Below, piece after piece: positions 9,101 to 17,727 of a DNA stretch of 64,000 bases. Below the pieces are notes generated by a model. That model searched no databases. It worked only from the letters and a program-made list of their open reading frames with translations, and was not told the DNA's origin. Origin of the DNA: Oleiagrimonas soli (GTDB lineage Bacteria > Pseudomonadota > Gammaproteobacteria > Xanthomonadales > Rhodanobacteraceae). The translations under genes were made by a program, and so were the position numbers. The stretch covers positions 928,699 to 992,698 of the forward strand of contig NZ_KN196470.1 in assembly GCF_000761445.1 (NCBI RefSeq), given 5' to 3'. Every line of letters starts with the position of its first letter. The first letter of the stretch is position 1.

Positions 9101-12100
9101 GATGCCTCCGAACCGCTGTTGCCGGAAACGGCCGCGCTGGTGCAACGTTTGTGCGCCCTGCGCGACACGCTGGCCGAGCCGAACCTGGCGCACGTGGTCT
9201 ACGGTCACGACCTGCTGGACGAAGCTGTGTCCGAGGCGGAAGACGCGTTCGAGACCGAGGCGAGCCAGCCGGAAAACGTGGCGGCGGAAGAGCATGCGGA
9301 AGAAGACACGTTCGACATGGCCCGTCTCGAAGCCGAGATGGCGTCGGCGTTGTCGTCGGACTCGCTCATCGAGCCTGACCTGACGACGGACGACGCGCAG
9401 CCATTGACCCTGGGCGACGAGGACGAAGCGGACGAGACGCCCGCGGCGACGATCTCGCTCGAGGATGCGTTGACCGAGACCGACGTCGAAGACACGCACA
9501 CGCAGGTCGAAGACGCGCGGGAAGACTTGCCGGAAGACACGCAAGAAGAAACGCAAGAAGAAACCTCGGCATCGACAGAGGAAGCCCCGGAGCTGTCCGC
9601 CGAGGACGAAGCGGTCGACGCGGCGGAACCCGCCGACACAACGCTGGTCGAGGCGTTCGCCGAAGACGCCGACACTCATGCCGAGGATGCGGCCGCGGAA
9701 CCGTCGGCCGAACCCGAAGTGTTCGCCGACAGCGAGGAAGATCGGGCCGCCACCGCGCAGACCGTCACCGCCGAGTCTGCGCCGGCGCCTGCCCCGGCGA
9801 CGTCCGCACTGGGCGACTTGCCGGAGGACTACGCGTTTCCCGACGACCCGCAGCCCGAGGGCGCGCTGGACAAGCCTGACCTCGACGCCGATCTGCTGGA
9901 AATCTTCATCGAGGAAGGTCGCGACATTCTCGACCATTCCGACAGCGTCATGGCCAAGCTGCGCGAAGCCCCGCAGGCCCGCGAGTACATGGTCGACCTG
10001 AAGCGCGATCTGCATACGCTGAAGGGCGGTGCGCGCATGGCCAGCCTCGAGGAAATCGGTGGCCTCGGCCACGCGATGGAAACGCTGCTGGAGGCGGTGG
10101 ATGCCGGTCACGCCAGCATCGACCCCATCACCATCGAATCGCTGGAGCGCGGCTTCGACCGTCTGCATGCGCTGGTGCAGCGCGTCGGCAACGGTCAGGC
10201 CGTCGCCATGCCGGACAAGGCGATTGCCTACTTCGAGGCACTGGCGCGCGGCGAGAAGGTCGTCGCGGTCGCTCCGGGCACGACGGAAGAACCCGAATCC
10301 GCGGAAGTCGTCGTGGAGAGCGCTCCGACACCGAGCGAGCCGGTGGCCGCCGAGCCGCCGCGCCGCCGCCCGCCGCCGCTGATCGACGAAGAGGAGCTGT
10401 CGCGCGCGCCGCAGGAAATGATCCGCGTCCGTGCCGAACTGCTCGACTCGCTGGTCAACTACGCCGGCGAGGTGTCGATCTACCGCGCACGCCTGGAACA
10501 GCAGGTCAGCAGTTACCGCTACAACCTGGTCGAGTTCGAGCAGACCGTCGACCGTCTGCGCGATCAGCTGCGCAAGCTGGAAATCGAAACCGAAGCGCAG
10601 ATCATCGCCCGCTACCAGCGCGAGAACGAGGACGCCGGCCAGGCCAGCTTCGATCCGCTGGAGCTGGACCGCTTCTCGCAGCTGCAGCAGTATTCGCGTG
10701 CGCTGGCCGAGTCCGTGGCCGATCTGGTGTCGCTGCAGACCATGCTCGACGACATCACGCGCCAGTCCGAGACGCTGCTGCTGCAGCAGTCGCGAGTGAG
10801 TTCGGACTTGCAGGAAGGTCTCATGCGCACGCGCATGGTGCCGTTCGACTCCATGGTGCCGACCCTGCGCCGCACGCTGCGTCAGGCGTCGACCGAAGTG
10901 GGCAAGCGCGCGCAACTGCGCGTGACTGGCGCCCACGGCGAAATGGACCGCAACCTGCTCGAGCGCATGAAGGCACCGTTCGAGCACATGATGCGCAATG
11001 CGCTGGCGCACGGCATCGAGTCGCCGGACGATCGCGCCAGGGTCGGCAAGCCGGCCGAGGGCACGGTCGCCATCGACGTGAGCCGCGATTCCACCGAAGT
11101 ACTGATCCGCGTGCAGGACGACGGCGCCGGCATCGATCGCGACGCGATCCGCCGCAAGGCCATCGAGCGCGGACTGCTGCGCGAGGACGCGAAGCTGTCC
11201 GACCGCGACCTGTTCGGGTTCATCCTGGAGAGCGGTTTCTCCACCGCGCAGTCGGTGACCCAGCTCGCCGGACGTGGCGTCGGCATGGACGTGGTTGCCA
11301 ACGAAATCAAGCAGATGGGCGGCACGCTGACCATCGACTCGCAGCGTGGCCAGGGCACCACCTTCAACATCCGTCTGCCGTTCACGCTGGCGGTGACGCA
11401 GGCCATCATGGTCAAGGTCGGCGAACTGACCTTCGCCTTGCCGATGACCTCGGTGCAGGGTGTGGCGCGCATCAGCCGCGAGGAACTGAAGCGCCGCCTG
11501 AGCGAGGAGAATCCGACGTTCACCTACGCCGGCGAGGATTACGGCATCCACGATCTGGCGCAGCTGCTGGACGTGCCGGCCGGTCATCTCGTCGACGACA
11601 TGCAACCGCCGCTGCTGCTGGCGCGAAGCGGCGACCTCCGGGCCGCCGTGCGCATCGACAGCGTGATCGGTTCGCGCGAAATCGTGGTGAAGTCCGTCGG
11701 TCCGCAGATCAGCTCGGTGCCGGGCATCTTCGGCGCCACCATCATGGGCGACGGTTCGGTCGTGATGATTCTGGATCTGGCGCCGCTGGTGCGTCACGGC
11801 GTGGCGCTCAAGCAGCACGCCGAGGCGCAGGACGAGGCTGCACTGCAGGCCAAGCTGCCCACCGCGCAGTCCGAGCAACGCGTCAATCCGCTGGTCATGG
11901 TGGTCGACGATTCGATCACCATGCGCAAGGTCAGCGGCCGTATTCTGGAGCGTCACGACTACGAGGTCAGCACGGCGAAGGACGGCATGGACGCGGTCGA
12001 GAAGCTGCAGGAGCGCGTGCCCGACGTCATGCTGCTCGACATCGAGATGCCGCGCATGGACGGCTACGAGCTGGCGACCTACATGAAGAACGACCCGCGC

Positions 12101-12259
12101 CTGAAGGACGTGCCGATCATCATGATCACCTCGCGTACCGGCGAGAAGCATCGTCAGCGTGCGCTGGATATCGGCGTCGAGCGCTACCTCGGCAAGCCCT
12201 ACCAGGAAGCCGATCTGATCGCGAACATTCGTGAGCTTCTGGGCGATTCCGCGGAGTGA
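6188..12259 (+). CDS. pilL: Chp chemosensory hybrid histidine kinase PilL/ChpA
   Basis: This very large CheA-type kinase (2023 residues) drives PilG and PilH phosphorylation. It carries N-terminal HPt-like repeats that lack histidine, three HPt modules with phosphorylatable histidines (His726 in HTLKG, His914 in HTMHG, His1276 in HTLKG), and a long Asp/Glu-rich linker at about 1015-1230. These are followed by a dimerisation region, an HATPase around 1600 (MMRNALAHGIE, GRGVGMDVV), a CheW-like domain at about 1735-1870, and a C-terminal receiver with Asp1951. The start at 6188 (MRLEDDIDFTTLNWVK) fits the family; a longer start at 6074 has no ribosome site. Confidence 0.95.
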   Translation: MRLEDDIDFTTLNWVKSELDEALQRARDSLEAYVENPDSGLMRTCAEVLHQVQGTLRMVELYGAAMVVQEMEQLVAALLDNKVENRDEAYSALMGGLVQLPDYLERLQSSHRDVSVVLLPLLNELRSSRGAESLHESVLFTPNLDAPLPASAPGVPVPMSPEAQKRAVTELRQQFQQPLLAWFRGQGGKQSLAQMRDTMDALAGKCHSVAGRRLWWITAGVLDGMIEGHLEEHSAEVKQLIGRVDRAIRVLIDEGEIALADGHPVELARQLLYYVARATPGSQRLAAIGQTYGLNHLLPDAAEVEHARSSMTGHNRVLLDTVSQAIKEDLLRVKDALDLYLRQPSGDPAQFSGQADLLDRVADTLGMLGLNVPRRVVGEQRRIVQDIASGTRPADEETLLDVAGALLYVEASLDDHIESLGADGGQGEPSEDDEDAFETMLPRSEARQVLGTLMRESVGSLGKVKDAIVAFIESPWDHQHLEGAPNTLSEIAGAMRMLGEERPGELLDGVGRFIDNELVIEKRIPTTEQMDKLADALASLEYYLEAARDRRGGLEHILDVAEQALRDLGYWPVPPRRAPEPAAADEPTAATETTEAAAPSENLTETVSVAPGADLHDLVIGEAAQLDERAQDVTGLHLTDTEATGMPESDDWIEIEEEIEEDGFAPDPLAAEAGFQGTTDEIDAEIREVFLEEVEEEIEGLQQRLDSWKQKPEDHDRLTPIRRAFHTLKGSGRLVGARVLGEFSWKVENMLNRVLDGSIAPDAKVVALIDHAVAALPQLLGALRGDAAPTAPLSKIMEVAERLAAGESLDVEAELKPTGERVKRIVKRRVPRVQTEVEDIPAAAFVDTTHGDEASGRVADDDMMAMPALPPMDPVLLEILRSEIAQHLETVQTALETAGDGELKVNEPLLRAVHTMHGAIAMVEVPLLSEVLSPLEGYLKRLRASETLMPREGCAAMREAVQVTEQVAAQFDASEPLLPETAALVQRLCALRDTLAEPNLAHVVYGHDLLDEAVSEAEDAFETEASQPENVAAEEHAEEDTFDMARLEAEMASALSSDSLIEPDLTTDDAQPLTLGDEDEADETPAATISLEDALTETDVEDTHTQVEDAREDLPEDTQEETQEETSASTEEAPELSAEDEAVDAAEPADTTLVEAFAEDADTHAEDAAAEPSAEPEVFADSEEDRAATAQTVTAESAPAPAPATSALGDLPEDYAFPDDPQPEGALDKPDLDADLLEIFIEEGRDILDHSDSVMAKLREAPQAREYMVDLKRDLHTLKGGARMASLEEIGGLGHAMETLLEAVDAGHASIDPITIESLERGFDRLHALVQRVGNGQAVAMPDKAIAYFEALARGEKVVAVAPGTTEEPESAEVVVESAPTPSEPVAAEPPRRRPPPLIDEEELSRAPQEMIRVRAELLDSLVNYAGEVSIYRARLEQQVSSYRYNLVEFEQTVDRLRDQLRKLEIETEAQIIARYQRENEDAGQASFDPLELDRFSQLQQYSRALAESVADLVSLQTMLDDITRQSETLLLQQSRVSSDLQEGLMRTRMVPFDSMVPTLRRTLRQASTEVGKRAQLRVTGAHGEMDRNLLERMKAPFEHMMRNALAHGIESPDDRARVGKPAEGTVAIDVSRDSTEVLIRVQDDGAGIDRDAIRRKAIERGLLREDAKLSDRDLFGFILESGFSTAQSVTQLAGRGVGMDVVANEIKQMGGTLTIDSQRGQGTTFNIRLPFTLAVTQAIMVKVGELTFALPMTSVQGVARISREELKRRLSEENPTFTYAGEDYGIHDLAQLLDVPAGHLVDDMQPPLLLARSGDLRAAVRIDSVIGSREIVVKSVGPQISSVPGIFGATIMGDGSVVMILDLAPLVRHGVALKQHAEAQDEAALQAKLPTAQSEQRVNPLVMVVDDSITMRKVSGRILERHDYEVSTAKDGMDAVEKLQERVPDVMLLDIEMPRMDGYELATYMKNDPRLKDVPIIMITSRTGEKHRQRALDIGVERYLGKPYQEADLIANIRELLGDSAE

Positions 12260-12266
12260 GCACGGC

Positions 12267-14192
12267 ATGAGTTCCACGAACACCACGAACAGCGGCCCGG
12301 GCGTCGCGCTCCTGTTCGAGGACGCCGACCTCAGCGCCCACCTGCGTCAGGCGCTGATGGATGTCGGCGCGCGCATCGTGCACGAAGGGCCGGCGACGAA
12401 GGCCACGCGTGAGGATCTGGCCGGCAAGGGCGCCGAAGTCGTGGTGGTCAATCTCGACGCCACGGTCGAAGAGCATCTCGACGCGCTCTACGACATCTTC
12501 GACGAGGATCGCCAGCGCATCGTCTTCAACGAGGCCGAGGCTTCCAGTGGCTTGTCCGGCTGGGATCAGGCGCGCTGGGCGCGTCATCTCGCGGCCAAGC
12601 TGGTGAACGCACTCGACGTCGATCCGCCGCGTCCGGCGGAAGCGCGTCCGGTCGAGGCGCATCCGACCGAGATGCTGCTGCCCGACGAGGCGATGCCCGA
12701 AGCGCCGCACATCGAATCCGACACGCCGCCCGACGCGGATGCGTCGGAGGCCACGAGCGCGGCCGAATCGGACGCGTTGACCGCCGAACTGGAAGCGCTG
12801 CTGGCCGAGGACGGCGATCTGCTGGGACAACTCGATGCCGGCGACGCTCCGGCATCGCCGCAGCCGAGCATCGATCTCGAACTCGACGAGGGCGACGTCA
12901 GCGAGGCCGATCAGGAGGCCATCGAGGCGATTCCCGATGTTGCCGTGTCGGCGGTACCGGTCGAGGATGCTTCCGAATCGGCGCCTGAGCCCATCGCCGG
13001 CGATGTTTCGCCGCATCTGGACGAAGGCATCGCATTCGACACCGGCGCCGACGATGGCCTGGAAGATGCCCTGCGCATGTTCGACGAGGCAATGGCCACC
13101 GGCGAGGATGCGCCGGCGCCGGATTTCGATCCGGCCCAGCTCGGCGACGTGGCGACGCGTCCGCAAGAAGACGCGGCGGACGACGAAGAGGACGCCGCTC
13201 CCGATCGCGAGCGGACCAAGGACGTCATCGTCGAAGATCGACAGATGCAGCCCAAGGGCAGTCCGTATACCTTGCTCGACCTCGACGATCAGGGGACGAC
13301 GCACAGCGATACCGCCGCGCCGACCAAGGTCGAGCCGCCGAAGGCCCCGGACTGGGACCTGGTGGATTTCGATCTGGATACGTTCGATGCGTCGCCCGCG
13401 GCTGCACCGGCCGCCGTCGACAAGGTGGATCCGGCGGATTTCGGCATCGAGAAGATGTCGGCTTCCGACTACCTGGCGCCCGACGCCGAATCGGAAGATG
13501 GCGCGGCGAGTATCGAACCGCATTTCAGCCTGGAGCTGGAGCCGATCGAACAGGCCATTGCGCCGAAGATGATGAGTGACAGCGGCCACGAGATGATGCT
13601 CGATGGCCACGGCGAGGGCATCCGTCGCGCGGTGGTGGTGGCGGCCGGTAGCAGTGCGGAGGCGCGTGCGAGTCTGCGCGACTTCGTTGCGGCGCTGCAT
13701 CGCATGCCCGAAGCCGTGATGATTGGCGTCGTGCATCAGCAGAGCGGCGACGATCTTCAGGCCCTGGCCCGCGAACTGGGTGAAGTCAGCAAGGTGCTTC
13801 GCGTACGCGTGCCGGAGAACGTGGATCGCGTGCGCCACGGCGAGCTGCTGCTGGTCCCGCTCGGCAAGCAATCCGCGCTGGAACGCCAGGGTCGCATCCA
13901 GCTGCTGGACACCGCCGAGCAGCCGCTGGCCAATCCGTCGATCGATCTGAGCATGACGATGGTCGCACAGGAGATGGGTGCGGACGCCATGGCCGTGGTA
14001 CTGGCCGGCGACGCCATCGACGCGCTGGCCGGCGCGCAGGCCATCAACGACTGTGGCGGCCGCGTATGGACGCTGGATCCGGCCGACTGCACCGACAACA
14101 CGATGGTTTCGGTCATCTGCGAAGAGCAGCTGGCGCAATACACCGGCTCGTCCGCCGGGCTGGCTGCACGACTGCTCGAGGTATTGTCATGA
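12267..14192 (+). CDS. Divergent CheB-like methylesterase with a long acidic N-terminus (ChpB-like)
   Basis: This 641-residue protein has about 440 N-terminal residues that are strongly acidic and low in complexity, with only a weak receiver-like start (VALLFEDADLSAHLRQAL). The C-terminal 190 residues resemble the CheB methylesterase domain. Ser462/Ser463 lie in AAGSSAE, His490 in VVHQQ and Asp585 in LAGDAIDAL. Their spacing is close to that of Ser164, His190 and Asp286 in E. coli CheB, although the usual GASTGG and GMGNDG motifs are gone. It lies between pilL and a CheW-like gene, whose ATG overlaps its stop (ATGA). It probably adapts or modulates PilJ signalling. Confidence 0.7.
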   Translation: MSSTNTTNSGPGVALLFEDADLSAHLRQALMDVGARIVHEGPATKATREDLAGKGAEVVVVNLDATVEEHLDALYDIFDEDRQRIVFNEAEASSGLSGWDQARWARHLAAKLVNALDVDPPRPAEARPVEAHPTEMLLPDEAMPEAPHIESDTPPDADASEATSAAESDALTAELEALLAEDGDLLGQLDAGDAPASPQPSIDLELDEGDVSEADQEAIEAIPDVAVSAVPVEDASESAPEPIAGDVSPHLDEGIAFDTGADDGLEDALRMFDEAMATGEDAPAPDFDPAQLGDVATRPQEDAADDEEDAAPDRERTKDVIVEDRQMQPKGSPYTLLDLDDQGTTHSDTAAPTKVEPPKAPDWDLVDFDLDTFDASPAAAPAAVDKVDPADFGIEKMSASDYLAPDAESEDGAASIEPHFSLELEPIEQAIAPKMMSDSGHEMMLDGHGEGIRRAVVVAAGSSAEARASLRDFVAALHRMPEAVMIGVVHQQSGDDLQALARELGEVSKVLRVRVPENVDRVRHGELLLVPLGKQSALERQGRIQLLDTAEQPLANPSIDLSMTMVAQEMGADAMAVVLAGDAIDALAGAQAINDCGGRVWTLDPADCTDNTMVSVICEEQLAQYTGSSAGLAARLLEVLS

Positions 14193-14659
14193 ACCAAGCG
14201 CTGCCACGCGAAATCCGGGGCGTTCTCATCACGGTGAGCGGCGGTCGTCTGCTGCTGCCCAACGCCAGCGTCAGCGAGGTCATCACCATGTCCACGCCGG
14301 AACCGGTGGAGGGTTCGCCGGACTGGATGCTCGGTCGGGTGAACTGGCGCGGCTGGCGCGTGCCGCTGGTGTCGTTTCCGGGCCTGGTCGGCTGGCCGAA
14401 GGCCGAGGGCGCGCTGAACTCGCGCGTCGCCATCATCAAGGCGCTGGGCGGCAATCCGCGCATGCCGTTCTTCGCGATGGTGACGCAGGGCTTCCCGCGC
14501 CTGACCGCACTGAGCGACGACGTGATTCTGCCGACCGGTGACCCGGAGACGCTTCCCGAAGGCATCAGCACGCAGGTCATGGTGCGTGACGACGAGGCGT
14601 ATATTCCCGACCTCGGCACCATCGAGCGGAAAATCGCCGAGGCGCTGGAAAGCGTCTGA
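14189..14659 (+). CDS. CheW-like protein, ChpC-like
   Basis: This 156-residue protein consists of one CheW domain: GGRLLLPNASVSEVITM, then SPDWMLGRVNWRGWRVPLVSF, matching the conserved CheW core. It is the last gene of the pil-chp operon and overlaps the CheB-like gene by four bases. In Pseudomonas, ChpC is a second CheW adaptor in the same pathway; that role is inferred here from position and domain. No CheR-type methyltransferase (PilK) is encoded in the operon. Confidence 0.8.
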   Translation: MNQALPREIRGVLITVSGGRLLLPNASVSEVITMSTPEPVEGSPDWMLGRVNWRGWRVPLVSFPGLVGWPKAEGALNSRVAIIKALGGNPRMPFFAMVTQGFPRLTALSDDVILPTGDPETLPEGISTQVMVRDDEAYIPDLGTIERKIAEALESV

Positions 14660-14673
14660 ACCGACGCCTCGCG

Positions 14674-15405
14674 TCAGAGATCGCCGAACTGCGTTTGCAG
14701 CGCCGCCAGTCCCGTCAGACCGGCGGTTTCCGTGCGCAGCACGCGCGGCCCCAATTGCAGCGCCTGAAAACCGGCGCCGCGCAGCGCGTCCAGGTCGCGT
14801 TCGCCCCAGCCGCCTTCGGGACCGACCGCCAGTAGCGCGGCGGATGCGGTGAGCGTCAGATCGCGTGTGCGCTTGCCTTGTTCGGGCAGCAAGGCCAGGC
14901 GTGCCGCATCGCCTTGCAGTGCTCCCAGCCATGTCGTCAACGACTGCGCCGGCTCGATCAGCGGAACACGAGCGCGCCCGGATTGTTCGCAGGCGCTGAT
15001 TGCCACGGCTTGCCAGTGCGCGAGTCGCTTTTCGGCACGCCGTTCGTCCAGACGCACTTCACTGCGTTCGGTATGCAGCGGCACGATGCGTGTCACGCCC
15101 AGTTCGGTAGCCTTCTGCACGATCCAGTCCATCTTCTCGCCGCGGGCGATGGCTTGCGCCAGCGTAAGCGTCAGCGGCGACTCGTTCGCCACCGGGGTCG
15201 CCTCGTGCAGCGCGACATCGGCGTTGCGTTTGCCGACGTTCTCCAATGCGCCCTCGTAATCGTGTCCGTCGCCGTTGAACAGCGTCACGGGGTCGCCGTC
15301 ACGCATCCGCAGCACGCGCACGGCGTGCTCGGCGGCGCTGTCGGGCAGGGCGATGCGCGTGTGGGCTTGAAGCGGCAGGTCGACGTGAAGGCGGATGCGG
15401 CGCAT
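14674..15405 (-). CDS. rsmE: 16S rRNA (uracil(1498)-N(3))-methyltransferase
   Basis: This 243-residue SPOUT-class methyltransferase methylates U1498 of 16S rRNA using S-adenosylmethionine. It starts MRRIRLHVDLPL, has an N-terminal PUA-like part (EHAVRVLRMRDGDPVTLFNGDG), and carries the trefoil-knot motif GPEGGWGERDLDAL followed by LGPRVLRTETA. Length and motifs are normal. It converges with the pil-chp operon, its stop only 15 bases from the CheW-like gene. Confidence 0.96.
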   Translation of the reverse strand: MRRIRLHVDLPLQAHTRIALPDSAAEHAVRVLRMRDGDPVTLFNGDGHDYEGALENVGKRNADVALHEATPVANESPLTLTLAQAIARGEKMDWIVQKATELGVTRIVPLHTERSEVRLDERRAEKRLAHWQAVAISACEQSGRARVPLIEPAQSLTTWLGALQGDAARLALLPEQGKRTRDLTLTASAALLAVGPEGGWGERDLDALRGAGFQALQLGPRVLRTETAGLTGLAALQTQFGDL

Positions 15406-15429
15406 GGCGAACGTGGCGATGGGATCGGG

Positions 15430-17577
15430 CTAAGCTACCGTCTTTGCATGCGCGGCGGTAGCGGCGTCGTCGAGCACGCGGTGCAGCGTCTTCGCGGCCG
15501 CCTCGGGCGAGAAGTGGCGGCGCACGTTGTCCAGACCGCCGTCGGACAGGCGCAGCCACTGTGCTTCGTCGTCGTAGAGGTCGAGCAGGGCGTCGGCGAA
15601 GGCCTGTGCATCCTCGCCGATGCGCACGTCGAGGCCGTCGGTCAGCTGCATGCCCTCGGCCGCGATCGGCGTGGCGACGACCGGCAGCCCGTAGCTCATG
15701 GCCATGTTCACCTTGCCCTTCACGCCCGCGCCGAAACGCAACGGCGCTACCGAGACACGGCAGCCGTCCATGAACGGTGCGAGGTCGTCGACGCGCCCAT
15801 GCAGGGTCACCTGAGGGCCCGTGAGTTCACGGCGTGCCTCGTCGGACACGTCGCCGAGCACATGCAGATGCAGCGGCGGTACGTGGCGTTGCAGACGCGG
15901 CAGGATGTCGCGCACGAACCAGCGCACCGCGTCGGCATTGGGCGGATGCCCGAAACCGCCGAGGAAGACCAGGTCCTTGCGCGCCGCGAATCCGGCGCGA
16001 CGGCCGTGCAGCGCATGGATGTTGGACAGCAGCTCGACGCGAGCGGCCGGTGCGGCCTCGTTCAGCAGGTCGCGTTCGACCGGGCTGACCACGAAGGTGA
16101 CGTCGCTGGACGCGATCAGGGCCAGCTCGCGCCGGCGGGAAGCCTCGGCCTGGCGTTGCAGTCCCGTTTGTCCGACAACCGCCGCGGCGCGGGCTTCGCG
16201 CAGAAAATGCAGGTCCACGGTATCGAACAGCACGCGCGCCCGGGGTGCTGCGCGACGCACCAAGGGCAGGTATGTGGCGGCCGTACCGGCGCGGCAGAGC
16301 ATGACCGCGTCCAGCGCATCGCCGTGACGTTGCAGCCAGTCCGGCACGCGACGCACCGCAGGTTGACACAGCACCTGCACGCCCAGTGTGCCGAGCGCAT
16401 CGATCTGCGCCGGTGTGGCGCGGCCATCGTCCGGCGCGAACAGCACCTGCCAGCCCATTTCGTGCAGGAGCTCGAACAGCGCCGTCAGGCGCAGGGAACC
16501 GGAATCGCGCGCTGGCTCGGGCGTCATCGCGTCGATCACCAGGATGCGTCCGCGTGCGTAACGGTGCAACGCCGTCTCGATCGGTGCTTGTGCGGACGGG
16601 TGCGAACGCAGAGCGGCGCGGTGGCGCTCGACGAAGCGCTCGCGGTTGACGATCTGGTGCCGCTTGATGCCGCGCTCGGGGTCGGTGCCGGCCGTGATGC
16701 CCTCGAAATGCACGACAAGGCTGGAAGGCTCGTACAGCACGCGCTTGCCGGCGGCGCGGACGGCGAAGGCCAGGTCGGTGTCTTCGTAATAGGCCGGCGC
16801 GTAGACTTGCGCGAAACCGCCGACCTGCGCGAACAACGCACGCGGAATCAGCAGGCTGGCACCGGACACGTAATCGACTTCGCGCCGGAAGCGGAAACGG
16901 GGATCGTCGCGCGACTCGAAGCGACCGAGGTTGTGGCCGTGGCCGTCGTCGAACACCACGCCGCCGGCTTCCTGCAGGCGTCCGTCCGGGTACACGAGCC
17001 GACTGCCGACGATGCCGCAGTCGCGCTCCTCGCGCATGCAGGCCAGCAGCGCATCGAGCCAGCCCGGGGTGACCTGCGTGTCGTTGTTGAGGAACAGCAG
17101 ATGGTCGCCGCGGGCGGCGGCGGCGCCGTCGTTGCAGCTGCCGACGAAGCCCTGGTTGCTCGCATGCGTGATGACGCGCAGGCCATCGATCTGGGCCAGC
17201 ACGGTGGATGTATCGTCGGGCGAGGCGTCATCGACCACGATGACCTCGAACGACGCGGCTGCGCCGTGGCGCGCCATGGCACGCAGGCAGGCCACGGTGT
17301 AGGCGCGCTTGCCGTGCACCGGGATGATGACCGAAACCTGCGGCGCTTCGGTGGCGGTGGGCAGCGAGAACGGTGCGAACGGCACGTCGATCGGTTCGAT
17401 CGGCAGACGCTCATCCAGTACAGGGCGTGGACGGAATTCCTGTGCGATCCGCGCCATCGTGCCGCGCCAGCCGCGTTGTCCCAGACTGAGCCGAAGCCGT
17501 TGCAACGTATTGCGCAGGCGACGCAGGCGCCAGCTCAGCATTGCCGCCAGATTCCGGCCATGTTGTTGCCCGCGCAT
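15430..17577 (-). CDS. Two-domain glycosyltransferase (GT2 plus GT4-like)
   Basis: This 715-residue protein has an N-terminal GT-A (family 2) domain at about 80-330. It contains QVSVIIPVHGK, VIVVDDASPDD and LFLNNDTQVTPGW, plus an acceptor-site YYEDTDLAFAVRA. A C-terminal GT-B-like domain at about 360-700 contains RILVIDAMTPEPARDSGS, LLSNIHA and VNMAMSYGLPVVAT. Such fusions usually build surface polysaccharide or glycosylate cell-surface structures. The ATG at 17577 is chosen because GGAGAG precedes it; upstream ATGs lack one. No other sugar gene is adjacent, so the substrate cannot be inferred. Confidence 0.85.
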   Translation of the reverse strand: MRGQQHGRNLAAMLSWRLRRLRNTLQRLRLSLGQRGWRGTMARIAQEFRPRPVLDERLPIEPIDVPFAPFSLPTATEAPQVSVIIPVHGKRAYTVACLRAMARHGAAASFEVIVVDDASPDDTSTVLAQIDGLRVITHASNQGFVGSCNDGAAAARGDHLLFLNNDTQVTPGWLDALLACMREERDCGIVGSRLVYPDGRLQEAGGVVFDDGHGHNLGRFESRDDPRFRFRREVDYVSGASLLIPRALFAQVGGFAQVYAPAYYEDTDLAFAVRAAGKRVLYEPSSLVVHFEGITAGTDPERGIKRHQIVNRERFVERHRAALRSHPSAQAPIETALHRYARGRILVIDAMTPEPARDSGSLRLTALFELLHEMGWQVLFAPDDGRATPAQIDALGTLGVQVLCQPAVRRVPDWLQRHGDALDAVMLCRAGTAATYLPLVRRAAPRARVLFDTVDLHFLREARAAAVVGQTGLQRQAEASRRRELALIASSDVTFVVSPVERDLLNEAAPAARVELLSNIHALHGRRAGFAARKDLVFLGGFGHPPNADAVRWFVRDILPRLQRHVPPLHLHVLGDVSDEARRELTGPQVTLHGRVDDLAPFMDGCRVSVAPLRFGAGVKGKVNMAMSYGLPVVATPIAAEGMQLTDGLDVRIGEDAQAFADALLDLYDDEAQWLRLSDGGLDNVRRHFSPEAAAKTLHRVLDDAATAAHAKTVA

Positions 17578-17727
17578 TGCCTCTCCGTGCCCTTGCCGAT
17601 CAGGCATTGTACGGGCAAACGACGCGGTGCCTGCGTATCCCGCAGCTGAACGGGTGTCGCGCACGCTGCGACGCGGCCACGTACACTTGCCCAAACCGCC
17701 TCATCCACCGACGTCCCGAATCACGCC

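Noticed and set aside
8912-12286. 1124-codon and other long minus-strand frames opposite pilL (also 6194-8848)
   Set aside because: They mirror the pilL reading frame, show no domain, and have shadow-like composition.
14660-14675. Terminator between the CheW-like gene and rsmE
   Set aside because: The GACGC/GCGTC hairpin is short and has no T-run on either strand.
14878-17649. 923-codon plus-strand frame
   Set aside because: It is antisense to rsmE and the glycosyltransferase, both of which have clear motifs.
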